In this document: in pieces, positions 24,301-34,200 of the stretch | Layout of the letters: each line of letters starts with the position of its first letter | Position numbering within the stretch: position 1 is the first letter of the stretch | Source of the DNA: Alphaproteobacteria bacterium HT1-32 | GTDB taxonomy: Bacteria > Pseudomonadota > Alphaproteobacteria > Rhodospirillales > HT1-32 | NCBI GenBank assembly: GCA_009649675.1 | Contig: WJPL01000004.1 | Location: 1 to 64,000 of the forward strand | Reading direction: 5' to 3' | Length of the DNA: 64,000 bases | Notes under the pieces: model-generated | What the model was told of the DNA's origin: nothing | The model's input: only the letters and a program-made list of their open reading frames with translations | Database searches by the model: none | Made by a program: the position numbers and the translations under genes

Positions 24301-27269
24301 TTGCCCGGCGCAAGATTATCAAACAGCTGCGTTCCGGTGGTGCGAAAGGTCGCCCCGAGCCTGGTCCCGATGCTCAAGCGCTTGTCCGGTTGCGGCAGGA
24401 AGGTGAAGCTCTGGATCGTCTTGATGGGGTGCTGGCAGGCCTCCGGAACTGGTCAGCTCATGGCACCGAACCCGGGCAGGTTGATGACCTCAGACAACTC
24501 GGGGAACGGGCGCGGAGCGCGATCGGTCGCCTGGCTGATGACCCTGCGGCAATGGTTGAGATAAGAAACAGGATACGGATTTTACTGTGCGACGGTAATG
24601 ATCTGCTCTCTTCTGATGCTCCGGTTGGACGGGCTGCAAGGGTATTCATTGATACATTCGAGCAGTTTGAACTCGGCTGTCGTGAGTTCGAAAGTAACGC
24701 AGGTGGAGAAGTTCGCGCGTCCTTTGCTGTTGGTGGGGAAGATATCAGCAGAATTCAGGAAACAGCTGATATGATTGAAGGGCGGCGAAATGATCTTCGT
24801 GACTGGTGTGCCTGGCGACGGCGGCGCAATGAAGCCATGGACGCCGATCTCGCTGCTCTGGTTCAGGGCGTTGAGAAGGCTCGGATACCAGCTGACGAAA
24901 TAGTAAAGACGTTTGAGGCAGCTTACTGCACCTGGTGGTCGTCGGCAGTTATTGGCGAAGACTCTGTTTTGCGCGATTTCTCGACTGCCGAACATATGGC
25001 AGATATCGAGCGGTTCTGTGAAACTGATACAAGATTTCAAAAGCTGACAGCAGATTACATCGCAGCAAAGCTCTCCGGTGAGTTACCGCAGCAGGATAAT
25101 GTCAGGAAAACATCGCAATGGGGATTGTTAAGGAGGGAGTTGCAGAAAAAGCGGAAATTGAAGCCGGTCCGCCAGTTGATCTCGGAGGCGCCGGAAGTGC
25201 TTACGACCCTGGCTCCCTGTTTCATGATGTCGCCACTCTCTGTCGCCCAGTATCTGCCACCGGAACAGAAAACTTTTGATGTCGTGATTTTTGACGAGGC
25301 TTCACAGATCACAGTTTGGGATGCCATCGGTTCAATCGCTCGCGGGTCTCAGGTAATTGTTGCCGGCGATCCGAAACAGATGCCGCCGTCAAATTTCTTC
25401 AGCAGGTCGGACGATGACCCGGATGGTGATGTTGATGTGGAGGGTGATCTGGAAAGTATCCTCGATGAGATGATCGGTGCCAGCATTCCGATGCGTACGC
25501 TGAATTTGCATTACAGATCCCGCCGGGAAAGTCTGATCGCCTTTTCAAACTCCCGCTATTATGACAACAGTCTGATTACCTTTCCGGCCCCCGCAGTGAC
25601 CGATCACGGTGTCAGCCTGGTTCGCCCGGACGGTTTCTATGCCCGTGGAAAAGCCCGGCATAATGAAGGAGAGGCGAAAACCATTGTTGCCGAGGTAGTA
25701 GAACGACTGACCAGCAATGATTTGACAAGAAGTACCCCGTCAATCGGTGTCGTGACCTTCAATTCCGAACAGCAGAATCTCATAGAAAACCTGCTCGACG
25801 AAGTGCGCGCCAGGCACCCTTCCATTGAAAAATATTTCAACCCGGAATCTGTTCTGGAACCTGTCTTTGTAAAGAACCTTGAAACCGTGCAGGGGGATGA
25901 ACGCGACGTTATTCTGTTCAGTGTGACCTATGGCCCGGATCAAAGCGGTCATGTGACGATGAATTTTGGTCCGCTCAACAGACAAGGTGGCGAGCGACGG
26001 CTGAATGTCGCCCTGACGCGGGCCCGTCAGGAAATGATCGTCTATGCAATCATCAGGCCGGAGATGATTGACCTCTCCCGCAGTCAGGCCCGTGCTGTCG
26101 CTGACCTCAAGCATTTCCTGGAATATGCCGAGCGCGGGAAAGCGGCCCTTGGAGAAGCGGTGTTCGGGTCAGTTGGCGATTTTGAATCTCCGCTGGAGAC
26201 AGCTGTTGCCCGGGGCCTGCGGGACAAGGGCTGGCAGGTGCATCCGCAGATTGGCGTCTCGGCTTACCGGATTGATCTGGGCGTGGTTGATCCGGATGCA
26301 CCAGGCCGATATCTGGCGGGGGTGGAGTGTGATGGTGCGATGTATCACAGCTCCGCCTATGCACGGGAAAGAGACAAGATCCGTCAGGGACAACTGGAGA
26401 ATCTGGGCTGGACCCTGTTCCGGTTATGGTCGACGGACTGGTGGACAAACCGGCTGAAGTCACTGGATGAACTGGATTTGAAACTTACCGAGCATCTGAG
26501 CGCTGAACGGGAACGACGGGCAGTTGAAGAAGCGGCGACGGCCGCGGCTTTGGAAGCGCAGGCTGAGAAAGCACGGGTCAGTAGTGAAGATGATGGCGAT
26601 CTGTGCGACCCAGAACCGGAATCTGAGGCTAGTGATGAATCTGCAGAACCCGCTGGTGAAGATGGGGTCGCCTACAGGGTGGCCAGTTATCCGGCTGGTT
26701 CCGGGGTGGCAGAAGATCAGATCCGTCTCTCGAAGCAGGCATCATTACCCTTGGAGAATAATGATACTCTTAGCGGAAATCAGTATGAATATGCTGATCT
26801 TTCTGGTCAGGTGTTCGGGCCGTCGGCGGAGCAGTTCTATGATGAATCCTATGATGCGCGTCTGATTGCTATGATTGATCATGTCATTGATTGCGAAGGG
26901 CCGATACATGCAGACATGCTGGTCCGGCGGATAGCGCGTCATCACGCTTTTCAGCGCGCTGGCAATCAAATTCAGCACAGAGTGATCGAACTTGCGAAAC
27001 GTCGCCGTGGTCGCACCTCTTACGGCAAGGCCATCTTTTTCTGGCGTAAGGGAACGGTAAAGACCCGTCTTTCCCCGGCCCGCCACCTGAACCGAGACAC
27101 TGATCTCCAGAAAACTGAGCATATCTGTCCGGAAGAAATCCAGGCAATCAATGAAACTTTATCGCTCTCCGGCGATGCCGAGAAGATTGCCCGGGCAATC
27201 GGTATAAAACGGGTGACATCGGGAATAAGAACAGCGATCTCCAGTGCGTTGCAGACTCAGGATAATTGA
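21303..27269 (+). CDS. DUF4011-helicase-nuclease-DUF3320 defence-type protein (Hhe-like)
   Basis: A 1988-residue multidomain protein. An N-terminal transglutaminase-like region has GGVATCLDTSV (C about 222) and KGHAFVGVW. Next comes DUF4011 with RRLLDLTLNNRLLN (about 380), then an SF1 helicase: Walker A GPPGTGKSQT (about 690), DEASQI (about 1328), GDPKQMPPSNFF and LNVALTRARQEM (about 1567). A Vsr/MTES_1575-like nuclease follows with GVECDGAMYH (about 1672) and FRLWSTDWW, and a C-terminal DUF3320 region ends near 1960. Single-gene proteins with this order protect against phage (called Hhe in defence surveys, from memory). Start ATG 21303 has the purine-rich GGGGAGGG upstream. Confidence 0.88.
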   Translation: MDEKPESLVEIETEIAAKLNFAAHQSSFSVLRSLRVLNLSPTERLEEVVLRLQADPPFFKERVWQIDRIEPDGSLMVRDRELSLDGGLLLNLSESVSGTAKFTVEKDETVLFEIVKPVELLAYNEWGGAAYMPELLASFVTPNDPAVDRLLHGASKVLRQAGRPDAIDGYRSGKRERVWEIAASVYSAISGLGLSYVNPPASFEKNGQKIRLPGQVLEGGVATCLDTSVLFAAAFEQAGLNPVIVTTKGHAFVGVWLQPEGLSSIVADEAETLRKRADLDELVLIETTCITNHPAPPFSKAISLAREKIHPDLDDEFGIAIDIQRARAHRITPLGLKTTQSDDGEKNLATIVEHGLEKAPALPSFDTGKPEEDLPETPKGRLENWQRRLLDLTLNNRLLNHRSSKSSLRLICPSPGLLEDKIAAGGRIEIRVVPKPTSDEQDQELHKQRTGEIITEEYARDALERNQVLVDLNEEELSKRAVDIFRKSRAALQEGGANTLYLALGFLIWKRDIKDERRLRAPLILLPVTLERKSVRSGIKLMSHDDEPRFNTTLLEMLRKDFSINIKGLDGTLPEDHSGIDVKRVWDTVRLAVKDAPGFEVVEEVVLGQFSFAKYLMWKDLVDRTDVLRENTVVRHLLDTPRDAYPSEIGFVEAREIDRQYKPSDLLTPLPADSSQIAAIATAARGKNFVIIGPPGTGKSQTIANLIAHMLGTGKTVLFISEKTAALEVVYRRLDDAGLGRFCLELHSNRARKVDVLGRLRQAWEGISERDATEWESEAERLRELRDRLNLVVDRLHLVRRNGLTAHQAIGVKVRDEEIANRVRLSWPSADHHDEAFLTGMRETVGRLEIQAKAIGDVSASPFHLVEAGNWSPDWEGRVADCAAALSAAVTALDRACDSLCDAAGVRLADRSLARIDAVADLARILIDSYRKETHFALEPDGPDRIEALAEASERLAAYRQAADELICPYEPFAWRKLDGQEVARQWMEAENTWWPKRFFARRKIIKQLRSGGAKGRPEPGPDAQALVRLRQEGEALDRLDGVLAGLRNWSAHGTEPGQVDDLRQLGERARSAIGRLADDPAAMVEIRNRIRILLCDGNDLLSSDAPVGRAARVFIDTFEQFELGCREFESNAGGEVRASFAVGGEDISRIQETADMIEGRRNDLRDWCAWRRRRNEAMDADLAALVQGVEKARIPADEIVKTFEAAYCTWWSSAVIGEDSVLRDFSTAEHMADIERFCETDTRFQKLTADYIAAKLSGELPQQDNVRKTSQWGLLRRELQKKRKLKPVRQLISEAPEVLTTLAPCFMMSPLSVAQYLPPEQKTFDVVIFDEASQITVWDAIGSIARGSQVIVAGDPKQMPPSNFFSRSDDDPDGDVDVEGDLESILDEMIGASIPMRTLNLHYRSRRESLIAFSNSRYYDNSLITFPAPAVTDHGVSLVRPDGFYARGKARHNEGEAKTIVAEVVERLTSNDLTRSTPSIGVVTFNSEQQNLIENLLDEVRARHPSIEKYFNPESVLEPVFVKNLETVQGDERDVILFSVTYGPDQSGHVTMNFGPLNRQGGERRLNVALTRARQEMIVYAIIRPEMIDLSRSQARAVADLKHFLEYAERGKAALGEAVFGSVGDFESPLETAVARGLRDKGWQVHPQIGVSAYRIDLGVVDPDAPGRYLAGVECDGAMYHSSAYARERDKIRQGQLENLGWTLFRLWSTDWWTNRLKSLDELDLKLTEHLSAERERRAVEEAATAAALEAQAEKARVSSEDDGDLCDPEPESEASDESAEPAGEDGVAYRVASYPAGSGVAEDQIRLSKQASLPLENNDTLSGNQYEYADLSGQVFGPSAEQFYDESYDARLIAMIDHVIDCEGPIHADMLVRRIARHHAFQRAGNQIQHRVIELAKRRRGRTSYGKAIFFWRKGTVKTRLSPARHLNRDTDLQKTEHICPEEIQAINETLSLSGDAEKIARAIGIKRVTSGIRTAISSALQTQDN

Positions 27270-27646
27270 TTGCGATCATAGGATGTTCGTTCATCACCCT
27301 GCGATCCACTCAATCTACGACGCATTGCCCGCGACGACAGATGTGAGGGTTTTGACGGGTGTCTGGCCGCGAAATTCTCATTCATTGCAGATGACCAGGT
27401 TTTGGTAACCTCCCAGGACCGGCTATCAATAGATTGTATGTCGAATCAGAAGTTTGGCAGCATAAAAGATGCAACTACTGTACGGTCGTTTGTGTGGTCA
27501 TTCCGTTCCTCTCTTGAGATGACATTGTGTCTTAAAACTTTCTCGATAAGTTAGAAGATCAATATATACTATTAAGAGGATGCTTGGAGTGACCCCCTCT
27601 CTGAGTGCGGAAATGTCTGAGATTAACAGGCTATAGAGGCTGTCAG
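27270..27646. other. non-coding gap before the AT-rich gene
   Basis: About 375 nt without a credible gene. GC content falls towards the right, marking the edge of an AT-rich insertion. TTAGAAGATCAATATATACT around 27551-27570 is promoter-like for the downstream gene. No terminator with a clear T tract was seen after the helicase gene. Confidence 0.45.
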
Positions 27647-29683
27647 ATGGCTGAATTAGATTCGAATGAACATTGGGATGCAATTCTAGAAAAAATCCGA
27701 AATAATTCACAGGAAAATAAACGTAAAAACTCAAATGTTGTAGAGTTTGATTTCGTAAATTTGCCAAATTTATTAAATAAATATGAAGTAGTGCAGAAAA
27801 AGCGATTTTGTATTCCAGCCTCAGCCATTGTTCGTGCGATTTTGAAAGAAAAGGGTGCAAATAAGAAGAGACTGGATATTCGCTTTAACGGTGGGACCTT
27901 CAGCAGCACCCTTCATTTGGAGCATTTGAATTTTCCAGGATACCTCCGGTTTGAAAACTGTAAGTTTAAAGGACGCCTGGACCTAAGATACACAAACTTG
28001 GGAAGGTTGAAGTTCAAGGACTGTGTATTTGACAAAATTGTTGAAGCTGATGTGGCAAGAGTTGAGGGTGATGTTGAAGTTATAGATTGTAAACTTCAAC
28101 AGGGATTGGTCTTGCGGGCTGCTCATGTGAAAGGGCGGATCGTTGTAGATGGAAGTGAGATTGGAACCATTCAGAAAGATGATGGGAAAGATTTCGCCAA
28201 GGGATTTGCGATTGATGCCAACATGGTGCGTGCCGAAAGTGGAATTTCACTTCGAACTATAGATGCTAAACAAAACAATAAAAAACATACAAAAAAACTC
28301 ACTATGATTTTTGGTGGTGTTGATTTGACGTCCTCGGTTATTGGCGGACATCTTGAATTTCAAAGTGCGAAAATTCATCCTGATGAGCCGGACGTGCCTG
28401 CTGTTGACCTGACAAACGGAAAGGTTGATGGATTTCTTTTTGTTCGTGAAACATCTGAATTCTATGGAAAGTTAAACCTTTTTAGTGCTGAAATTGGACT
28501 GTTCAGCGTGAGCGGCGGGAGTAAAATTGTAAACAAGGTGAGGCCCAGAGAGCCGGCTATTGATGGAGAGGGAGTTCGTATAGCAACCTCTTTCACTCTT
28601 GGTGAGAAAGTTACGGTTTATGGTGTAAATCTCAGTTCTGCTGAAATTAAGGGGGTTTTTCAGTTTGGTGGGCGCGCCGATGAAAGTGGGCGCACTACGA
28701 TCGATGAAGAAGTTGCGCCAGAACCTGATCAAGATACTGATTTCATTGTTTCAGAAGAATGGGAGGCGGAGGGTTTCTGTCATCAATTAGATCTGACGCA
28801 TGCGAGAATAGGTCGTCTGTCAATTGATTTTCAGAGTTGGGAAAAATCCTGTGACGAAGGGATGTTACCACAGCTGAACGGGTGTTTATATGATGATATC
28901 GTGAGTATTTCTGGCCGAGATAGTGCTGATAAGGAAAATTTATTCAAATGGGTGGATACGCTCAGGAATTCTGATGCTGAACATGATTATGAAGATGAAA
29001 AACACAGCATATTTAAAATAAAAAAACAAAAGAACTACAATCCACAAGTTTATTATCAAATAATTTCTGTTCTTGTTTCAAAAGGTAGATTCGATGATTT
29101 GTATAAAATAGAAAAGAAAAATCTTTTTTATTCTTTAAAGCTAAAGTACCATAATAAAAATAAATATAATTATTTTCATATATTAGCAAATTTATTCGTT
29201 ATGCATCTGCTTGGCTATGGTAGAAGTATGAGGCTATTGCTGCGTGCAGCTTTTATTTCTGTCCTCATTCCCGCCTGCGCATATGGTTGGGGTTATCACA
29301 AAGGAAGTTTTTTTCCATCCAATCCACTGATATATAATGAGAAAATAGCATCTTGGGATGATTTTGTACCAAGTAATGCTAATCTCAATTTATTAGAAAA
29401 GGTGTTTTATTTTCAAAACTACAATTGTAAAAGACCTTGTGATCTGAAAAATTCCCCAACTTATCCAAGAAAAGAATATCCTTCATTTAGTCCGTTTTTA
29501 TATTCCTTGGATGTGTTCTTGCCTTTGGTGGATTTATCTCAAGAAAAATCTTGGTCCCCTGTCACGTCGGCTGGTACCTTTACTTTTGTTTGGTTGGTTG
29601 TCGTGATCCAAATTATTTTTGGTTGGTTGTTTTCAGGCTTGTTGATTGCTTACGTCTCAGGGGTGGTCCGTCCAAAGTCATAA
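27647..29683 (+). CDS. AT-rich beta-helix-like protein with C-terminal membrane segments
   Basis: A 678-residue protein from MAELDSNEHW (27647). The first third to half shows short repeating strands such as GYLRFENCKFKGRLDLRYTN and GHLEFQSAKI, typical of pentapeptide/bactofilin-like right-handed beta-helices. The last 190 residues contain at least two hydrophobic segments (near residues 530-550 and 645-670), so the solenoid is membrane-anchored. Base composition is far more AT-rich than neighbours (around 29150-29210 almost entirely A/T), which indicates recent transfer. It follows the helicase-nuclease gene on the same strand after 377 nt. Family not recognised and function unknown. Confidence 0.75.
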   Translation: MAELDSNEHWDAILEKIRNNSQENKRKNSNVVEFDFVNLPNLLNKYEVVQKKRFCIPASAIVRAILKEKGANKKRLDIRFNGGTFSSTLHLEHLNFPGYLRFENCKFKGRLDLRYTNLGRLKFKDCVFDKIVEADVARVEGDVEVIDCKLQQGLVLRAAHVKGRIVVDGSEIGTIQKDDGKDFAKGFAIDANMVRAESGISLRTIDAKQNNKKHTKKLTMIFGGVDLTSSVIGGHLEFQSAKIHPDEPDVPAVDLTNGKVDGFLFVRETSEFYGKLNLFSAEIGLFSVSGGSKIVNKVRPREPAIDGEGVRIATSFTLGEKVTVYGVNLSSAEIKGVFQFGGRADESGRTTIDEEVAPEPDQDTDFIVSEEWEAEGFCHQLDLTHARIGRLSIDFQSWEKSCDEGMLPQLNGCLYDDIVSISGRDSADKENLFKWVDTLRNSDAEHDYEDEKHSIFKIKKQKNYNPQVYYQIISVLVSKGRFDDLYKIEKKNLFYSLKLKYHNKNKYNYFHILANLFVMHLLGYGRSMRLLLRAAFISVLIPACAYGWGYHKGSFFPSNPLIYNEKIASWDDFVPSNANLNLLEKVFYFQNYNCKRPCDLKNSPTYPRKEYPSFSPFLYSLDVFLPLVDLSQEKSWSPVTSAGTFTFVWLVVVIQIIFGWLFSGLLIAYVSGVVRPKS

Positions 29684-29708
29684 GTAGACCTGCACGTTCA
29701 ATTAACCG

Positions 29709-30533
29709 CTAAAACCCTCTCATTGGCAGGTTTTCCCCGCGCCGGAGCCAGTTGTCGGTGGGATAGTGGCAATCCCCGTCGATGATATGGAGGATGTAGG
29801 ACTGGCGGCTTCGGCTGGAGTGATTGGTTCCGCTGAAATGAGGAAGCAATCCGTTCATCACGATCAGGCTGTTTCGTTGTACCGGAAGCGGGATGAAACT
29901 CTCTGGCGGGTATGGTTCTTTGTCGATTGTCTCGACACCATGGTTTCCCCCGGCGTTGTCACGGCGAAACCGGGCGCGCAGTGGCCCCTTATGTCCGCCG
30001 GGTAGTACGTGGAGGCAGGCATTTTCTTCATCCGCATCTTCCAGTGCGAACCACAGCGCAATGACGCTGGGCGGCTCGGAGACCATGTAGGTTGCGTCCT
30101 GGTGGATCGGAAAGGCCTGCCCTAACCCTGGTTGTTTGAAGATATATTGTGACTGCAACAGCAGGGGTGTCCGGCATCCGAGGCCCCGCACCAGACAGGC
30201 GAGGTTCTGCGTTCGCGAGAAGCTGTCGAAAACCGGGTCAAGGTCATGCAGGGCGCGGCCGACCTTGCCGATGGCCTGATGTTTGTTTCTCAGCAATTCG
30301 CCGTTTTCTGAAACGGCATCAGGCTCCAGAAAGAACCGTATATCATCTCCGGCATCGAGCAGGTAAGCCTCGTATTCGGGGCTCTGGAGATGGACGGGCG
30401 TGCCAATTGGCTCGAATGCGTCCACAAGGCCTTTTGCCCTGTTGCGAAGCCGTTGCGCCGCTTCCTCTTCAATGAAACCGGGTAAGATGAGAAATCCGTC
30501 CTGCTCCCAAAGCCTGAGATCGACGTCGCTCAT
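29709..30533 (-). CDS. phytanoyl-CoA dioxygenase (PhyH) family Fe(II)/2-oxoglutarate oxygenase
   Basis: A 274-residue protein with the iron-binding triad HQD (H144, D146 in FPIHQDATYM) and H232 in LLPHFSGTNHSSRSRQSY, where R243 would bind 2-oxoglutarate. The family hydroxylates small molecules or peptides. It resembles the PHYHD1-like branch more than substrate-specific biosynthetic members. It is the last gene of a minus-strand operon, overlapping the methyltransferase by 4 nt, so its substrate is probably the product of that operon. Confidence 0.88.
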   Translation of the reverse strand: MSDVDLRLWEQDGFLILPGFIEEEAAQRLRNRAKGLVDAFEPIGTPVHLQSPEYEAYLLDAGDDIRFFLEPDAVSENGELLRNKHQAIGKVGRALHDLDPVFDSFSRTQNLACLVRGLGCRTPLLLQSQYIFKQPGLGQAFPIHQDATYMVSEPPSVIALWFALEDADEENACLHVLPGGHKGPLRARFRRDNAGGNHGVETIDKEPYPPESFIPLPVQRNSLIVMNGLLPHFSGTNHSSRSRQSYILHIIDGDCHYPTDNWLRRGENLPMRGF

Positions 30534-31270
30534 GCAGGGACCGATGCTTCAATCCAGGGGCTGATGGAGTTTCCAAGGGGCTCCCGTTGGTAGGATCCGT
30601 AGATGCTGATATCGTGGAAGCCGGCCTCGGAACATAAACCAGCCAGAAGTTCTGCATTAGCCACATTCAGCGGATGTTCTTCCCAGACCAGTTCACCGAT
30701 GGATTTCGCAGCATAAACATATCGCGCGTTCGCAGAAGCGACTCCGGTTGCGTGAAACTGGAACAGGAAAACGATATCCTCTGATATATCTGATGGACCG
30801 GTTTCCCGGTCTTCCAGTACCAAGCCGTCCATGTTGGGGGCATGTGCGGTTTGCAGAAGCAGTTTACCCCCGGGCTTCAGAGCATTGCGGCAGCGCACCA
30901 GAATATCCCGGGCAGATTCTACATCTGTAGCGTAATTGATTACCCAGGAAAGTGCACAGATACCATCATAGAGGCTGTCTGCATCAAGGTCTTCCATAGC
31001 CTGGAGCTTTGCCCGGTCCGATCCGGCCTTGGTCATGGCTTCGTTCACCATTCCCTGGGCGGCATCAATTCCCGCGGCATCAAAACCTTCATCGAGTGCT
31101 TTCCGGAGGAAGACGCCGGTGCCGCACCCGATATCAAGTATTCGCTGATGCCCGGAGCTACGAAAGCTGTCCAGAACGAAGCTATGATCGTCCTCATAGT
31201 GATGGTGAGGTGTATGCAGATCGTAGCGGGATGCCAAGTCCTCGAACAATCGAAAACGGGTATCGGTCAC
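30530..31270 (-). CDS. class I SAM-dependent methyltransferase
   Basis: A 246-residue protein with SAM motif I in ILDIGCGTGVFLRKA (about 43-57), the acidic motif II residue in AGIDAAQGM and motif IV/post-I around LYDGICALSWVI. It looks like a small-molecule or peptide methyltransferase rather than an RNA/DNA enzyme, as no target-recognition domain is visible. Four-nt overlaps on both sides place it in the operon with the UvrA-like and PhyH genes. Confidence 0.88.
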   Translation of the reverse strand: MTDTRFRLFEDLASRYDLHTPHHHYEDDHSFVLDSFRSSGHQRILDIGCGTGVFLRKALDEGFDAAGIDAAQGMVNEAMTKAGSDRAKLQAMEDLDADSLYDGICALSWVINYATDVESARDILVRCRNALKPGGKLLLQTAHAPNMDGLVLEDRETGPSDISEDIVFLFQFHATGVASANARYVYAAKSIGELVWEEHPLNVANAELLAGLCSEAGFHDISIYGSYQREPLGNSISPWIEASVPA

Positions 31271-34200
31271 ACGGAATTTCCTGCAACGAAAGTATTATAA
31301 ACAATTGTGACCGTATCCGGATATTCCGCTGCAGGGGCATTCAGTTTTCCATCAAGTGGCAGACAGGCCAGAATGCGGGAGCGGGTCGCCCCCTGTCTAT
31401 GCCGGGGGACTGGAAAGTCTTCAAGTGCCTTGCGCAGTTCCGGAACCGTTCCGTTTGTCGCCCATGCGGCAAATGACCGTCCCTGTAACTTCAGCAGTTG
31501 CGCGGTGATCCCATGTCCGGATCTATCGCAGGTCGGACAATTTATCGGGTACTGATTTCTCTCAACGGAGCTGACCCACTCTTTGTTCTGACTACGTGAA
31601 AGCTCTCTCCAGAGGTGAGGGAACAGGCCATCCCATCGTAACCATGACCCAACTTCCTTCGGATCGTCTTTCGGTTTTTTCAGAAACGTTCCGTGTCCTG
31701 GCCGGTGCCAGAAACCGTAGAGAAGATAGTCGAGCAAGCGATCCGGATCGTTGAGGCCTTCCTCGTCCATTCGGCGGAAGAATGGCCTGGCCTCGCTACG
31801 CCAGATGCCTTTCAGAAGTGCGAGGGCTTCTGGTGTCAGGATGTCTTTGGGATTCTCAAGAGAAACGATATTTCTGGACTGTACCACGAGCTTGAGTGCC
31901 GTTGCTGAGATGCTTCCCTGCCCCTTGCAGGCCGGGCAACTTCCCTCGGGACGATGTCTGTCCAGCTGCTCCAGCGTCAGGACGGATGATGTGATCAGCC
32001 CATTTGTAATATCATGCGGGATTGTCGAAAGGGTCGCCTGAACTTCATCTTTTTCATTCGTGAGTTCGACAAAACCGCCGCCAATTGCAAGGCTGTACGC
32101 GAGTGCTGCTTTCCGGAGGGGGGCTGTCTGATCCGGAGCTTCTAGGTCGGCACGCAACAAATCTGGACTCTTGCTGATGGTTGATATGCTGAAGTCCGCG
32201 GTACCGCGTAACGTAAGACCCATCTGCTTCACACGATTTAGCAGAGTCTTGGCAGAACTGTGGGGCAGGGTTGAGCCCCATATTCGCATTTCAACAAGCG
32301 CTGGATTGATTGTCAGCCTGCAACCCGGGAGTTTCTGCCATGTTTTCAGAAACTCCGCGGATTTGTCTGCAACATGCTTGTCGCAGCCATCCAGTAACAG
32401 CTTTCCTACCTCAAGATTGAGATCGCCAATTTCCCACAGTCGACGATTGGTCCGTATTGGCTCGTTCGAGGCAGGTTGTTTTTCGATATCTCCATCCACG
32501 TCACCGCTGACTATGTGATCCAGTGTCGTCTTTTCTTCTCTGACTGGCAGCAGGCCCAGCATTGACGTCTGCTTAGCTGGCGCAAACGATCCGTTTTTCA
32601 AAGCCTGTCCGGTTGGGGTGTCCATACCAGCCAGGGTTGCCGGCGATCCCTTGGCAATAACGTTTCCGCCGGATGGTCCTGCGCCCGGGCCGAATTCAAC
32701 CATCCAATCTACTGCCCTCAGAACATCTAGATTATGTTCAACGATGACGACCGTGTTTCGGCCCTTGTCAACCATACGGCGTAAGACATGCATCAAACGA
32801 TCCGAATCCTGTCGATGCAGTCCGGCAGCAGGTTCATCGAGAAAGAAAAAGTGCCCTTCCAGCGTGTCAGCTCCCGCCAGGATTTGAGCAACGCGTACAC
32901 GTTGAATTTCACCTCCGCTCAGACTGTCAACGCGCCGACCAAGGGCAACATGACCGAGGCCTAATTCTTCCATGGTGGCCAGCAGCGGACCAATGGATTT
33001 CAGCAGCTCACCTGAGTCTGATTTCTCCCAGGCTCTTCTCAGGTCAGAAACAGCCAGATTCAGTGTTTCGGAAATTGTGAGTCCGCCTACCCTTGTAACC
33101 AGTGCCGCAACGCCGTAGCGCAATCCTCCGCAACCGGGGCAGGGCGCATGCTCATTCTGCTCGCTGGTCCCTATTCCCAGACAGACAGGGCAGCGGCCTG
33201 AGCCACCATTCAGGCTATAGTCTTTTGGCCTCAATGATGCCTTTTGCGATGCTTTTGTGCCGGCAAAAGACTTTACGAGAATGTCCATGCAGCCGGTCAT
33301 AGTACCAACAAGGCTACGTCGGTTTCGGGGCGGAACCCGTTGATGGAGTACATGCAGCTTTTGTATTCCATTATGTCCGGCAAAGGAGGCCCAGCTTCCT
33401 TTCAGGCTATCTTCCAGAGACTGGGTATCACCGGATGACGGATGAAGTGCGGCTAAAGCCGGTATGAGAATGCCTCTTGCGAAACTCGACTTTCCAGAGC
33501 CTGAGACCCCGACAATGGCGGTCAGTGAGCCCTTTGGTAAATTGACATCCTGATCAAGAATATTGTGTATGGATGCGCCCTTTATGTTCAGCCATCCCCT
33601 TGTACCAACATCTGAACCGGCATTTAATGGAACATCAGAATCTGTTGGGTTGTTGACAGAGGATATGATGGAACCGCCGTCTGGACCTGCTCCGGGGCCT
33701 AGCGTCAGCACCTGGTCGGCAGCAGCAACAATCTGTCTTCGGTGCTCGTTCAACAGGACGCAATGTCTTTGCGACAATTCTTTCAATATTGAAACCATCG
33801 GACCGAGGTCCTTTTCGTGCAGTCCGCGCGCAGGCTCGTCTAAAAGCAGGAGCAAGCGCCCGGCTGAAGCGGCCATTACGGCACCTATTTGCAGACGACG
33901 CGATTCTCCATCACTAACTGTGAGCATGCCCCGTTCAGCTGAGAGGTGTCCAAGCCCAAGACTGCTGAGCATTTTTGCCCTATTGGCTAACCGATCAAGT
34001 GCCTGTCGACCTTCGCTGGTGAGTGCCTGGCCGGCCGCATCCTTGCAGGCAACTGCCAATTGGTTCATCGGCAAGGCAAGCCACTGTGGTAGCCGCCGTC
34101 CGGCAGCCTGCAGTGCAGCGGCGGGAGCGGACCATCGAGAGCCGCTACATACCGGGCAGGGTCCCTCAGTGACGAAATGAGCCAGTTTCGCGGCACCGCC

